Shown here piece after piece: positions 50,530 through 59,083 of a stretch of DNA of 64,000 bases. This DNA is from Planctomycetota bacterium (GTDB taxonomy: Bacteria > Planctomycetota > Brocadiia > Brocadiales > Brocadiaceae). Position 1 is the first letter of the stretch, and every line of letters begins with the position of its first letter. The stretch is from assembly GCA_016873165.1 (NCBI GenBank), contig VGXV01000009.1, positions 1 through 64,000 of the forward strand, read 5' to 3'. The notes beneath the pieces are model-generated. The model searched no databases, had not been told where the DNA came from, and saw nothing but the letters and a program-made list of their open reading frames with translations. Position numbers and translations under genes: made by a program.

Positions 50530-51036
50530 TTAAGGGATACCTCTGTCCCCCGCTGGCGGGGGATGAAGGGGGTGGACGACTTTTCTCTTTTCTCTTTCCT
50601 TAACCACGCATCGTATTGCCGCTATCACACCGTTCATATTTCTGCGCACATCGTCATCGGTAAACCTGATTACTTCAAATCCCGCCCGCTCCAAATCATG
50701 GGGTTTCCGGTTATCTTTCTCCGCGGTCTCCTCATACTGATGGGTTACTCCATCCACTTCAATCACCAGTTTTAACTCTTTACACATAAAGTCTGCTATG
50801 TAGCGTAATACCGGCCTTTGTCTTCTGAATTGATACCCCTTCATTTGGCCCTCACGGAGGACATATTTCCAAAGGCACGCCTCTGCCTTTGTCATTTCCC
50901 TGCGTAACTTATTTGCAAGGGGTTGTAATTTGTGTTGCAGGCATAATTGTTCCTTCCATTGGCTTTCACGTGTTTCTTCCACCCCCTGCCCCCGCCAGCG
51001 GGGGACAACGAAATCCTTCATCGAATTTGATCCCAT
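50530..51036 (-). CDS. DUF559 endonuclease-like protein inside a palindrome-ended element
   Basis: Up to 168 residues; start could also be 51021. The core is the DUF559 (Vsr/PD-D/ExK-like) domain: 'LANKLRREMTKAEACLWKYV', 'KGYQFRRQRPVLRYIADFMC', 'ELKLVIEVDGVTHQYEETAE' (Glu-x-Asp-Gly active site) and 'ERAGFEVIRFTDDDVRRNMN'. The first and last codons read through a perfect 19-bp inverted repeat (50544-50562 and 50989-51007). That repeat's outer edge coincides with the point where an older GxxExxY gene is cut. Such genes are numerous in anammox genomes, which suggests that the unit moves or is copied. Role unknown. Confidence 0.78.
   Translation of the reverse strand: MGSNSMKDFVVPRWRGQGVEETRESQWKEQLCLQHKLQPLANKLRREMTKAEACLWKYVLREGQMKGYQFRRQRPVLRYIADFMCKELKLVIEVDGVTHQYEETAEKDNRKPHDLERAGFEVIRFTDDDVRRNMNGVIAAIRCVVKEREKRKVVHPLHPPPAGDRGIP
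50544..51007. repeat. Inverted-repeat-bounded DUF559 unit
   Basis: The 19-bp sequence TGTCCCCCGCTGGCGGGGG at 50544-50562 and its exact complement at 50989-51007 bound the DUF559 coding core; each is followed inward by AGGGGGTGGA-type sequence. No flanking target duplication was found. The unit looks like an inserted cassette. Confidence 0.65.
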
Positions 51037-51202
51037 GATACACTATCGGTATAAATACCTGACGATCGACTGATATACCACATTGTTTGAACTCGCAGGC
51101 AAGGATAACTTCATAAACGACTTCAAGCAATCCCGGCCCAGATTCCCGATGCACTGCAACGACAGCATTTACAATAATCTTCCCAATCCCACTTTCATTC
51201 AT
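50966..51202 (-). pseudogene. GxxExxY family protein, truncated by the DUF559 unit
   Basis: From ATG 51202 the frame reads MNESGIGKIIVNAVVAVHRE, then the family signature 'SGPGLLEVVYEVILACEFKQ' and 'VDRQVFIPIVYHGIKFDEGF'. Homology stops after residue 65 (codon ending 51008), exactly at the inverted repeat of the DUF559 unit; the remaining codons are repeat-derived (CPPLAGAGGGRNT). Normal GxxExxY proteins have about 125 residues, with a PD-(D/E)xK-like second half, which is missing and not found on the far side of the unit. A family A MITE lies directly upstream. Confidence 0.75.
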
Positions 51203-51225
51203 ATTCTTTGCAACTGGTTTGTGGC

Positions 51226-51440
51226 AGGAGTATTCCCAGATTTTTGCAAATCCATCATTCTTGTTCCCAAGTTCCTGCCGGGGAACACAATTGTGAAGGA
51301 AGCTCATGCTTCCTGTTATGAGAAACGAAGTTTCTCAAGCAATTCCGTTCCAAAGCAAGATGCTTCACCTTGTTCAGCACAAGGCTTTGGAACGAGCCAT
51401 GGTCTCTTTTGGAATTTTGCAAAAATCTGGGAATGCTCCC
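51226..51440. mobile_element. MITE-like element, family A (copy 4, diverged)
   Basis: A 215-bp element with 24-bp terminal inverted repeats (left AGGAGTATTCCC, right ends GGGAATGCTCCC; arms 51226-51249 and 51417-51440, a few mismatches). The flanking octamers TTTGTGGC and TTCGTGTC agree at 6 of 8 positions, like an eroded target duplication. Its core contains further palindromic units (GTTCCAAAGC..GCTTTGGAAC). It occupies part of the gap 51203-51706; apart from the birA promoter, I see nothing else there. Confidence 0.75.
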
Positions 51441-51669
51441 TTCGTGTCTTCGTGCGATTACTTCTTTTTTAAATGATTTTCTGAGGAATGATTAGAGCAT
51501 AAATAAGGAAAAAAGCAATATTTTTTCATTTATTCCCCTTAGCAAAGCTTGCCTTTCTGCAGGTTGTGGGGTTATGGAGTTATTTCGCTACTCCAAATGG
51601 ATATGGTTGTAGTTTGACTTACCCTGTGTTTTTATATAATTCGGAGACAAATTTCTTTTAAAAATGATA

Positions 51670-51697
51670 TTGAAGATATGTGGACAAATACTATAAT
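51670..51697 (+). promoter_or_regulatory. Promoter giving a nearly leaderless birA mRNA
   Basis: TTGAAG (51670-51675), 16-base spacer, perfect TATAAT (51692-51697). The ATG at 51707 is 9 bases beyond the -10 box, leaving a leader of at most a few bases. No ribosome binding site is seen. Confidence 0.6.
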
Positions 51698-51706
51698 TAA
51701 ACCATT

Positions 51707-52444
51707 ATGAAATTTCTGGAACCTGAATGGCACGATAAATTGTCTTCCACCAACACCGTTCTTATGGAACGGCTCAGGGATGGAGAAGATATTCCCGCCG
51801 GATTTGTGCTGGCTGCGCTGGAACAGACGGCAGGACATGGACGAAGCGACCATCATTGGGTTTCCCTGCCGGGTGAAGATTTAACCTTTTCTTTTTTGTT
51901 GCCTACCCACCATGATATTTCGGGGCTGGCATCGCTCTCCATGTCAATTTCTCTGGGTATTGCCTCTGCACTGGACACCTATGGCTTCATTACGCAAACA
52001 AAGTGGCCAAACGACCTTCTTGTGCAGGGACGTAAAATCGGTGGTATTCTTTCCGAGGAGAGCAACGTAAAACGTCCTGACGGACACGCCATTGTCGTGG
52101 GCATTGGGATTAATGTAAACATGAATAAACTGCTGGCATCTTCCATGAAAAAAGCCGCGACTTCCCTCCGTATAGAAACCGGGAAGAAACATGCCATTAA
52201 AGACGTTCTTGCCACGATCCTTGAAGCGCTGCCTGAATGGATCGATCACTGGGAAGCAGGAGGTTTTCCCGCCATACGCGATGAATGGCTTGCGCGATGC
52301 TGTTTCGTGGGAGAACGCATTACTGTAGGAGAAGGAAAAGTGCAGAAGTCCGGCATCTTAACAGGGTTTGGAGCTCGGGGGCAAATTATCCTTCGCGGTG
52401 ACGATGGTTCATTGTGCGATATTTGGGCGGGCGACGTGGTATGA
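51707..52444 (+). CDS. birA: Biotin-[acetyl-CoA-carboxylase] ligase
   Basis: A 245-residue group I biotin protein ligase. It activates biotin with ATP and attaches it to the carboxylase carrier protein. The biotinyl-AMP loop is 'AGHGRSDHHWVSLPGEDLTF', followed by 'TKWPNDLLVQGRKIGGILSE' and 'VGIGINVNM', and a C-terminal SH3-like part 'GERITVGEGKVQKSGILTGF'. The N-terminal DNA-binding domain of E. coli BirA is absent, so it is not a repressor. Stands alone, convergent with the SDR gene. Confidence 0.93.
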   Translation: MKFLEPEWHDKLSSTNTVLMERLRDGEDIPAGFVLAALEQTAGHGRSDHHWVSLPGEDLTFSFLLPTHHDISGLASLSMSISLGIASALDTYGFITQTKWPNDLLVQGRKIGGILSEESNVKRPDGHAIVVGIGINVNMNKLLASSMKKAATSLRIETGKKHAIKDVLATILEALPEWIDHWEAGGFPAIRDEWLARCCFVGERITVGEGKVQKSGILTGFGARGQIILRGDDGSLCDIWAGDVV

Positions 52445-52511
52445 GCCGCTTTCTTTAATTGATAAAGGCGCGCGCCTTATCCAGGAGTGGAGATAATCTC
52501 CTGTTATGGTA

Positions 52512-53372
52512 TTAAAAATCCTTTAAGTGCCCTTCCATTTTTTTACGCGCCAAATCGGCTAAAAGTTTTCTGGGAAATAATCTGGATATGCTGATCAAGA
52601 TGGTATTCATTATGCCATGAATTGAAACGTGTTTTCCTTTCATCATGGCATTATACCCATGTAATGCAACTTCCTTTGCGGTAGGCATCTTTTTGGGAAT
52701 ATAACGCCTCTTGCCGTTTTCATTTGCCGCATCATGAAATCCCGTGGCGGTAGGTCCCGGGCATAACGCCGTTACGGTAACTCCGGTGCCTTCCAGTTCA
52801 TTTGCAATGGCTTCCGTAAATGATAATACGTATGCCTTGGAAGCGGAATATACCGACTGCAGCGGAACGGCCTGAAATGCTCCGATTGAGGCAATGTTCA
52901 ATATCTTCCCGTATTTCCGTTCAATCATTCCCTTCATAAAAAGTTTTGTAAGATGGGTAAGGGCTATGATATTTAATTTCAGGATATTTGCCTCATGGCG
53001 CCAATCCGTCTCCGAAAATTTCCCAAAAGCTCCAATCCCTGCATTATTGATCAATATGTCAATCTCAATATTCTGTGCTGCAAGAACAGTGTATATCCGG
53101 GAAGGGGTTTCCGCTTCGGTTAAATCTTCTATTAAAAAAGTCGTTCTGACGCTATGGTTACTTTTAAGATCGTCTTTTAACAGTTCAATCTTCTCACGAT
53201 CACGGTCAATCAATACCAGATTATAATTGTTTTGGGCAAGTATCTTGGTAAACTCCATGCCAATGCCATTCGAAACACCGGTAACAAGAGCCGTATGCGT
53301 TCTCTTCGCCCGCCCTGTGCTTCCGGGTGTTTTTGGTTCCCTATAGAATTGCTCTGATAAAATTTTCAGCAT
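52512..53372 (-). CDS. Short-chain dehydrogenase/reductase
   Basis: A 286-residue SDR. The cofactor fold 'ALVTGVSNGIGMEFTKIL' with 'LVLIDRDREKIELL', the 'INNAGIGAFGKF' motif, and the catalytic Ser/Tyr/Lys in 'NIASIGAFQAVPLQSVYSAS' and 'YSASKAYVLSF' are all present. The C-terminal 'GIMNTILISISRLFPRKLLA' matches the YqjQ/DltE-like subgroup, often membrane-associated. Likely NADP-dependent; substrate unknown. The 278-base gap upstream (53373-53650) shows no gene. Confidence 0.9.
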   Translation of the reverse strand: MLKILSEQFYREPKTPGSTGRAKRTHTALVTGVSNGIGMEFTKILAQNNYNLVLIDRDREKIELLKDDLKSNHSVRTTFLIEDLTEAETPSRIYTVLAAQNIEIDILINNAGIGAFGKFSETDWRHEANILKLNIIALTHLTKLFMKGMIERKYGKILNIASIGAFQAVPLQSVYSASKAYVLSFTEAIANELEGTGVTVTALCPGPTATGFHDAANENGKRRYIPKKMPTAKEVALHGYNAMMKGKHVSIHGIMNTILISISRLFPRKLLADLARKKMEGHLKDF

Positions 53373-53650
53373 CCCTATTCCTATATTTACGAATTATACG
53401 AATCGAAATTTCCATGGGTAAGAACATTTTGCCCTTCCGTAATCCACACACAAGAGAAGGCAAAAAAACCGTATATGGCACAGGCAAAGTATTTACATGG
53501 ATTTTCGCAAGAATTATTCATTGTTTGCATAAAAAAGTCAAAGGAATTCTGGAGGAGTTGTTTTGTTTTTCCCTGTTTCACAGGAATTTTTTCATAAAAC
53601 AAATGGTTACGGATTTTTTAATTCGTATCCTGTAATGAATGCCACTCACA

Positions 53651-54604
53651 TTAAATGTAATTTCGCAGTTTCAGTTCTACCGGATGAGGGCTAAGATAAT
53701 ATTGCAGTTTCAGGTATTCTTTATCGTATTTGCAGACATAATGCCGTAAAAGCACAATGGGAACGATCAATGGCATCAGATTTTTGCGATAATGTTCGAT
53801 AATCTCCAGTAATTCTTTTTTTTCCCATGAAGACAAATCTTTTTTAAAATATCCCAAAATATGATGCAATACATTGACATTTTTCCTTATCGTTGCTTTT
53901 AATTTTAATGCCGCCATTAACATCTTATAATAGCGATCATATATATCTTTTTTACCGGTTTCTTTCGGTTGGGCAACCAATTTGCCAATATCTCTGAGCA
54001 TTTCAGCGCTATGGGACATGATCAATAATTTATGGCTTGCGTGAAAAGCAACAAACCCCTTTATCGAGCCGTCTTCCTTCAGAAATTTCTTCCAGCGGTA
54101 AAACACAAATACCCTTTCGATAAAATTTTCCCTTAACTCAGGGTCCTGCAAACGGCCATCGTCTTCTGCCGGAACATAAGGAAATCTTTCCATGAATCCT
54201 CTTGCAAACAAACCGATGCCTTTTTTGACGGGAATGACCGATGCTGCTGGATAGACCTTTATCCCCTGCATACCGCAACTGGGAGATTTGCTTTTAAACA
54301 CAAAACCGCACAAATCTTCATCCTCTAATTCTTTCAGTTTTTCTCTGACCCATTTTCCCATAAGGCCGGTATAGTCTTTCTGCGTTTTTATCGTGAGAAG
54401 GCTGGCATCTTCCGGTTTTCCCACCAGCCGCATCGGTTCTCTCGGAGAAGGAAGACCGCATTCCACTTCAGGACACACAGGAATCCACCCGACAAATTTC
54501 CCCAAAGTATATTTCAAATAATGGTCAAGCTTATGCCCCCCATCATACCGAACTTTTTCACCAAGCAGGCAGGAACTAATGCCCAATTTGATTTTTTCAT
54601 CCAT
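53651..54604 (-). CDS. DUF523 and DUF1722 domain protein (YbbK-YbgA fusion)
   Basis: A 317-residue protein. Residues 1-155 are DUF523: 'KLGISSCLLGEKVRYDGGHK', 'VGWIPVCPEVECGLPSPREP' and 'FVFKSKSPSCGMQGIKVY', with four conserved cysteines that could bind metal. Residues 190-310 are DUF1722 ('KGFVAFHASHKLLIMSHSAE', 'HHILGYFKKDLSSWEKKELL'). The fused form is widespread and has been linked by others to 2-thiouracil desulfuration and RNA metabolism; its role here is open. It is followed upstream on the same strand by the DUF3820 gene, 19 bases away. Confidence 0.9.
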   Translation of the reverse strand: MDEKIKLGISSCLLGEKVRYDGGHKLDHYLKYTLGKFVGWIPVCPEVECGLPSPREPMRLVGKPEDASLLTIKTQKDYTGLMGKWVREKLKELEDEDLCGFVFKSKSPSCGMQGIKVYPAASVIPVKKGIGLFARGFMERFPYVPAEDDGRLQDPELRENFIERVFVFYRWKKFLKEDGSIKGFVAFHASHKLLIMSHSAEMLRDIGKLVAQPKETGKKDIYDRYYKMLMAALKLKATIRKNVNVLHHILGYFKKDLSSWEKKELLEIIEHYRKNLMPLIVPIVLLRHYVCKYDKEYLKLQYYLSPHPVELKLRNYI

Positions 54605-54623
54605 TTGTTTTTGTTCTGTTAAA

Positions 54624-54836
54624 TTATCGCAGCGGTTTCAATAAATACTCCAATCCATTTTGTTTGATTTCATAGACACTTCTCAGCATATCGCCTAACG
54701 CGCCTTCCGGAAACCCATTTTGTGCAAACCACACAAGATATCCTTCCGGCAAATCAATCAGCAATCTCCCCTGATATTTTCCATACGGCATTCGTGTTTT
54801 TACAAGTTTTAGTAAATACTCTTTATCAGGAAACAT
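54624..54836 (-). CDS. DUF3820 family protein
   Basis: A 70-residue protein with the family pattern 'KTRMPYGKYQGRLLIDLPEG' followed by 'YLVWFAQNGFPEGALGDMLR'. It resembles the short domain also seen next to exonuclease-like proteins. No catalytic residues can be named. Co-directional with the DUF523/DUF1722 gene. Confidence 0.85.
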   Translation of the reverse strand: MFPDKEYLLKLVKTRMPYGKYQGRLLIDLPEGYLVWFAQNGFPEGALGDMLRSVYEIKQNGLEYLLKPLR

Positions 54837-54910
54837 GTTATCCCTTCTTTACCGGCCCAAAAACTCAATGGTTTCTTTCTGGAAAAAGGAAAGAAGCTCA
54901 TCAAAATTTT

Positions 54911-55315
54911 CTATATTCCATTATCCTGACAGAACTCATCAAGTTCCTCTGCCAATCTGCCCGTTTGTTCCAAAATACGATTGCCGGCTTTTCCACTTTC
55001 CGCAAGATATCTGTAATACATATGGCAGACATCATCTGAATTAAGAGCGTCTTTTACATGAAACATTGGCACAACCTCACTGTCCGGAAGAAAACTGGCA
55101 AGTTGAAGGAAACACAATTTAAGTGATCGGAGCATTTTTTCATCTCTTTTCACCACAGTGCCAACATACGTCAGGTTGACCTTTACCGCCTCTTTTATGA
55201 TATCCTTATTGTGGGGTAAGAGAGATATCCTTCGTCCCTGAATATTGCTTACCGGGTTTTCATCCAGTATTTTTCCATACTCTTTTACTATCTTTATTGC
55301 GGTTTCTATATCCAT
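54911..55315 (-). CDS. Conserved-looking protein of unknown function
   Basis: A 134-residue soluble, mostly helical protein starting at ATG 55315 behind GGGAGGG (an upstream start at 55429 would overlap the preceding gene). It begins MDIETAIKIVKEYGKIL and has 'NIQGRRISLLPHNKDIIKEA' and 'DDVCHMYYRYLAESGKAGNR'. No motif or family is recognised. It lies 79 bases after the DUF3786 gene in the same direction, so co-expression is likely. Confidence 0.65.
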   Translation of the reverse strand: MDIETAIKIVKEYGKILDENPVSNIQGRRISLLPHNKDIIKEAVKVNLTYVGTVVKRDEKMLRSLKLCFLQLASFLPDSEVVPMFHVKDALNSDDVCHMYYRYLAESGKAGNRILEQTGRLAEELDEFCQDNGI

Positions 55316-55394
55316 ATTCCCTCCCTTACCCTCCATTTTATCTGTATGTATTGTACCTGTCTTTAGTCGTTGCCCGGAGAAAAACATTAGCCCG

Positions 55395-56168
55395 TTATTG
55401 AACAAAAATCTCCACAAATCTTTCAACAAGATACGCCAAATATTCTATATCGATATAATCTTCGGCGCTGCTATCAAGAAACAATTTACAACTAGCCGGA
55501 AACTCATCATCCGCATCCCAGAAACACAGATATAAGGGTATTTTGGGCAACAAATCGAATTGGTAAACATAATCTGCCTTCATCTTCCCTTGTCCGGCAA
55601 CTCCTCCCAATTCTCTGCATCGAATCTTTAATCCTTCTTTATCATAGTTAAATTTTATGGCAATTTTTTCTTCGGCATTACGTTGAAATGCCTTTACATG
55701 CGAGGCGGTGTTGGGAAAATATCCCAATGTAACCCATTCACCGGTTAAAGGCCTGCTGCCCTTCCTGCGTACATAATCATAAATGATAATTTTCGACCAT
55801 GAGTCGGGACAATACTTACCATCCTCAAACAATCCTTCTCTTCTGACCTCATATGGCATATTCATCATTTTCAGTTTAATTTTTTCTGTGCCATCCTCAA
55901 TCTCATATCTCCCACCAATCACAGCACTTGTTTCCCTAAAATTTACACGTTTCGCTTCTTCCTCCAATTCATTGCTCACCCGGCTGTAATTATCGTCCAT
56001 GGTAACTATTGCTTTATTTAACACCAAAGTATCTTTTTCCGCTGCAACATAAGGACAATCCTGTATTTTGCGCTGAGCATTCATTACCTTAAGTGCAAAA
56101 GCTGTGCAGGTTGTGTCCCCACATTCGCCACAATTTGTTTTTGGTAATTTTTTGTATATTTCAATCAT
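55395..56168 (-). CDS. 4Fe-4S domain and DUF3786 protein
   Basis: A 257-residue protein. The first 40 residues are a four-cysteine iron-sulphur motif, 'KLPKTNCGECGDTTCTAFAL' ending in CP, as in corrinoid iron-sulphur proteins and RnfB-like proteins. The remainder is DUF3786 ('SWSKIIIYDYVRRKGSRPLT', 'WVTLGYFPNTASHVKAF', 'FPASCKLFLDSSAEDYIDIE'). Known mainly from anaerobes; function unknown. A role in corrinoid or redox metabolism is a guess from the cysteine motif. Confidence 0.82.
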   Translation of the reverse strand: MIEIYKKLPKTNCGECGDTTCTAFALKVMNAQRKIQDCPYVAAEKDTLVLNKAIVTMDDNYSRVSNELEEEAKRVNFRETSAVIGGRYEIEDGTEKIKLKMMNMPYEVRREGLFEDGKYCPDSWSKIIIYDYVRRKGSRPLTGEWVTLGYFPNTASHVKAFQRNAEEKIAIKFNYDKEGLKIRCRELGGVAGQGKMKADYVYQFDLLPKIPLYLCFWDADDEFPASCKLFLDSSAEDYIDIEYLAYLVERFVEIFVQ

Positions 56169-56240
56169 AATGTTATTTATTGTATTTATTATAATTCATA
56201 ACCGACAGGAGTTGCATTCAGTTACTATCCGGAATTCCCT

Positions 56241-56290
56241 TATAACACAAAAGGCATCCTCATTTTCAAGAAGGATGCCTTTCGTGTTAT
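56241..56290. terminator. Hairpin terminator after ppdK, bidirectional shape
   Basis: An almost perfect 20-bp inverted repeat (ATAACACAAAAGGCATCCT and AGGATGCCTTTCGTGTTAT) with a 10-base loop, 25 bases beyond the ppdK stop codon on the minus strand. A-rich and T-rich arms mean that it can act in both directions; it isolates ppdK from the DUF3786 gene. Confidence 0.75.
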
Positions 56291-56314
56291 AATTTTTGAA
56301 ACAGAATTTTCTGA

Positions 56315-59083
56315 TCAAACTGTCGCACGTGATAAAGGTTGCTCCAAGGATGCCTGCGCAGCGGCAAGACGAGCTATTGGAACCCTAAAGGGAGAGCAGC
56401 TTACGTAATTCATCCCGATTTTATGACAAAAAGAAACTGTTTGAGGATTACCCCCATGTTCACCGCAAATTCCGATTTTCAATTCTTTTCGGGTATTTCT
56501 TCCGTTCTTAATGCCAATTTGCACCAACTGTCCGGTGCCTTCCTGATCCAAGACCTGAAATGGGTCCTTCTCAAGTATTTCATTCTCGATGTACTCCGGA
56601 ACAAAAGAGCCCACATCATCACGGCTAAAACCAAATGTCATCTGGGTTAAATCATTCGTCCCGAAGGAAAAGAATTCAGCGTGTTTGGCAATCTTATCTG
56701 CTATTAAAGCTGCACGTGGCAATTCAATCATTGTTCCTATAAGATAATCAACCTTTACACCTTTCTTTTCCATTATTTCTTTTGCATTTTTTTGAATCAA
56801 CTCTTTTAAAATAATGAACTCTTTTTCAGTACTAATAAGAGGCAACATTATTTCCGGATAAACAGAAACGCCCTTTTGTTTCATATTACATGCAGCTTCA
56901 ATAATTGCCTGAACCTGCATTTCATAAATTTCCGGATAGGTAATACCAAGCCGGCATCCCCTATGACCTAACATTGGATTTAGCTCATGAAGCGCCGAAA
57001 CCTTTTCCTGTACTTCCTGAAAACTGATCTTCATCTGCCTTGCTATTTCTCTTTGATTGCTTTCTTCCTGCGGCAAAAATTCATGTAAAGGAGGATCTAA
57101 AAGACGTATTGTCACAGGAAGACCTTCCATTACCTTAAAAATTTGTTCAAAGTCTCTCCGCTGCATAGGAAGCAAATTTTTCAGCGCCGATGAAAAAGAG
57201 GCCATCGGATCTTTCAGTTCATTCTGCGCCTTTGTTAAATCTTTTTTAAGCATACTGATTTTATTATCCGATGCTTTATTTATCTCTTTTTGTATACTAT
57301 CAATTTTAATTTTCACATTCTTTACGTCAGGGGCAGAAAGAATCATTTGCCGAACAAAATCGATTCTATTTTCTCCGAAAAACATGTGTTCCGTTCTGCA
57401 AAGTCCTATTCCTTCCGCGCCAAATTCGCGAGCCTTTTTTGCATCTTCCGGTGTATCTGCATTTGTTCTCACCTTCAACTTTCTTATCTCATCCGCCCAT
57501 GACATTAGTGTGGCAAAATCATCGCTGAGTTTAGGATCAAGGGTGGGCACCTTCCCCATCATTACCTCGCCACTGCTTCCATCCAAAGATATAAATGCCC
57601 CTTTCTTTACAACTTTTCCATCTACCTTGAAAAGTTGTTTTTTATAATCCACGTGTATCGCACCGCAGCCGGCAATGCAGCATTTACCCATTCCTCTCGC
57701 AACCACAGCCGCATGGGAAGTCATACCACCGCTAGTGGTAAGAATTCCCTGAGACACATGCATTCCGCCAATATCTTCGGGAGAAGTTTCTTTTCTGACG
57801 AGGATTACCTGTTCATTCTTCTCCGCCATCCTTTCCGCATCCTCAGCGCTGAAAACCGCTTTGCCCGTAGCAGCTCCGGGAGACGCAGGGAGCCCTTCCG
57901 CTATTACTTCTCTTTTTGCCTTAGGATCGAATGTCGGGTGCAATAACTGATCAAGTTGGTTCGGATCAATTCTTGAAATAGCAATCTTCTTATCTATTAA
58001 CTTTTCTTTTACCATATCAACCGCAATCTTTATTGCCGCACGAGCTGTCCTCTTACCGTTTCTCGTCTGCAGCATAAACAAGCGATTTTCCTGAATGGTA
58101 AATTCCATATCCTGAACATCTTTAAAATGTTTTTCCAGTATATCTTTATATTTATAAAGTTCTTTGTATACCTTTGGCATTTCTTTTTCGAGATTTGCAA
58201 TCGGTTCCGGCGTGCGAATACCCGCCACAACGTCTTCCCCCTGGGCGTTAATGAGGAATTCACCGTAAAATTTATTTTCCCCTGTTGAGGGGTTTCTGGT
58301 AAAACATACTCCGGTCGCGGAATGATTTCCCATATTTCCAAATACCATAGCCTGAACATTCACTGCCGTGCCAATAAGCCCCTTTATTTCATAAAGCTGT
58401 CTGTACTTAACTGCCCGCGGGTTATTCCAAGATGCAAAAACAGCATGGATCGCTTTGTGAAGTTGTTCTGACGGATCATTTGGAAATGATTCTCGCGTAT
58501 TTTTTTTATAAATTGCCTTATATTCATCTACAATATTTTTCAACTGATCAGCCGTCAAATCCGTATCGCTTTTTACTCGTGATTTTTTCTTGTATTTGTC
58601 TAAAACCTCTTCAAAATTATGCCGTTCAATCCCCATAACTACGTCACCAAACATGGAAATAAACCTGCGATACGCATCCCATGCAAACCGGTTATTTCCT
58701 GTTTTTTTTATCAGGCCAGTTACCGCATCATCGTTTAATCCAAGATTCAGCACCGTGTCCATCATGCCTGGCATTGATGCAGCGGCGCCGCTTCGCACTG
58801 AAACCAACAAAGGGTTATTTGCATCGCCTAATTTTGCTCCCATCAATTTTTCCAATCGGGAAAGATTTTGCTCTATCTCTTTTTCGAGACCTTTGGGATA
58901 TTGTTGCTTGTTCTTATAATAAGCATCGCAAACCTCTGTTGTGATAGTAAAACCGGGAGGAACAGGAATACCGATATTTGTCATTTCCGCTAAATTTGCC
59001 CCTTTACCTCCAAGCAGATATTTCATATCCGCTTTCCCATCAGCCTTACCGTCTCCAAAGAAATAGACATACTTGGGCGCCAT
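56315..59083 (-). CDS. ppdK: Pyruvate, phosphate dikinase
   Basis: A 922-residue enzyme converting pyruvate, ATP and phosphate to PEP, AMP and PPi; it links central metabolism to gluconeogenesis. Visible are the N-terminal ATP-grasp start 'LLGGKGANLAEMTNIGIPVP', the phosphorylated His in 'GGMTSHAAVVARGMGKCCIA', the TIM-barrel 'SFGTNDLTQMTFGFSRDD' and catalytic Cys 'GICGEHGGNPQTVSFCHKIG'. It is about 40 residues longer than typical because of a coiled-coil insert (KIDSIQKEINKASDNKISML) near residue 605-640. A clear ribosome binding site (AAAGGAG) fixes the start. Confidence 0.96.
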   Translation of the reverse strand: MAPKYVYFFGDGKADGKADMKYLLGGKGANLAEMTNIGIPVPPGFTITTEVCDAYYKNKQQYPKGLEKEIEQNLSRLEKLMGAKLGDANNPLLVSVRSGAAASMPGMMDTVLNLGLNDDAVTGLIKKTGNNRFAWDAYRRFISMFGDVVMGIERHNFEEVLDKYKKKSRVKSDTDLTADQLKNIVDEYKAIYKKNTRESFPNDPSEQLHKAIHAVFASWNNPRAVKYRQLYEIKGLIGTAVNVQAMVFGNMGNHSATGVCFTRNPSTGENKFYGEFLINAQGEDVVAGIRTPEPIANLEKEMPKVYKELYKYKDILEKHFKDVQDMEFTIQENRLFMLQTRNGKRTARAAIKIAVDMVKEKLIDKKIAISRIDPNQLDQLLHPTFDPKAKREVIAEGLPASPGAATGKAVFSAEDAERMAEKNEQVILVRKETSPEDIGGMHVSQGILTTSGGMTSHAAVVARGMGKCCIAGCGAIHVDYKKQLFKVDGKVVKKGAFISLDGSSGEVMMGKVPTLDPKLSDDFATLMSWADEIRKLKVRTNADTPEDAKKAREFGAEGIGLCRTEHMFFGENRIDFVRQMILSAPDVKNVKIKIDSIQKEINKASDNKISMLKKDLTKAQNELKDPMASFSSALKNLLPMQRRDFEQIFKVMEGLPVTIRLLDPPLHEFLPQEESNQREIARQMKISFQEVQEKVSALHELNPMLGHRGCRLGITYPEIYEMQVQAIIEAACNMKQKGVSVYPEIMLPLISTEKEFIILKELIQKNAKEIMEKKGVKVDYLIGTMIELPRAALIADKIAKHAEFFSFGTNDLTQMTFGFSRDDVGSFVPEYIENEILEKDPFQVLDQEGTGQLVQIGIKNGRNTRKELKIGICGEHGGNPQTVSFCHKIGMNYVSCSPFRVPIARLAAAQASLEQPLSRATV

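Noticed and set aside
49942-50775. A 277-codon plus-strand frame opposite alcohol dehydrogenase and DUF559
   Set aside because: Antisense to two genes with recognisable catalytic motifs.
53387-53602. A 71-codon minus-strand frame upstream of the SDR gene
   Set aside because: Starts at TTG with no ribosome binding site and shows no recognisable domain.
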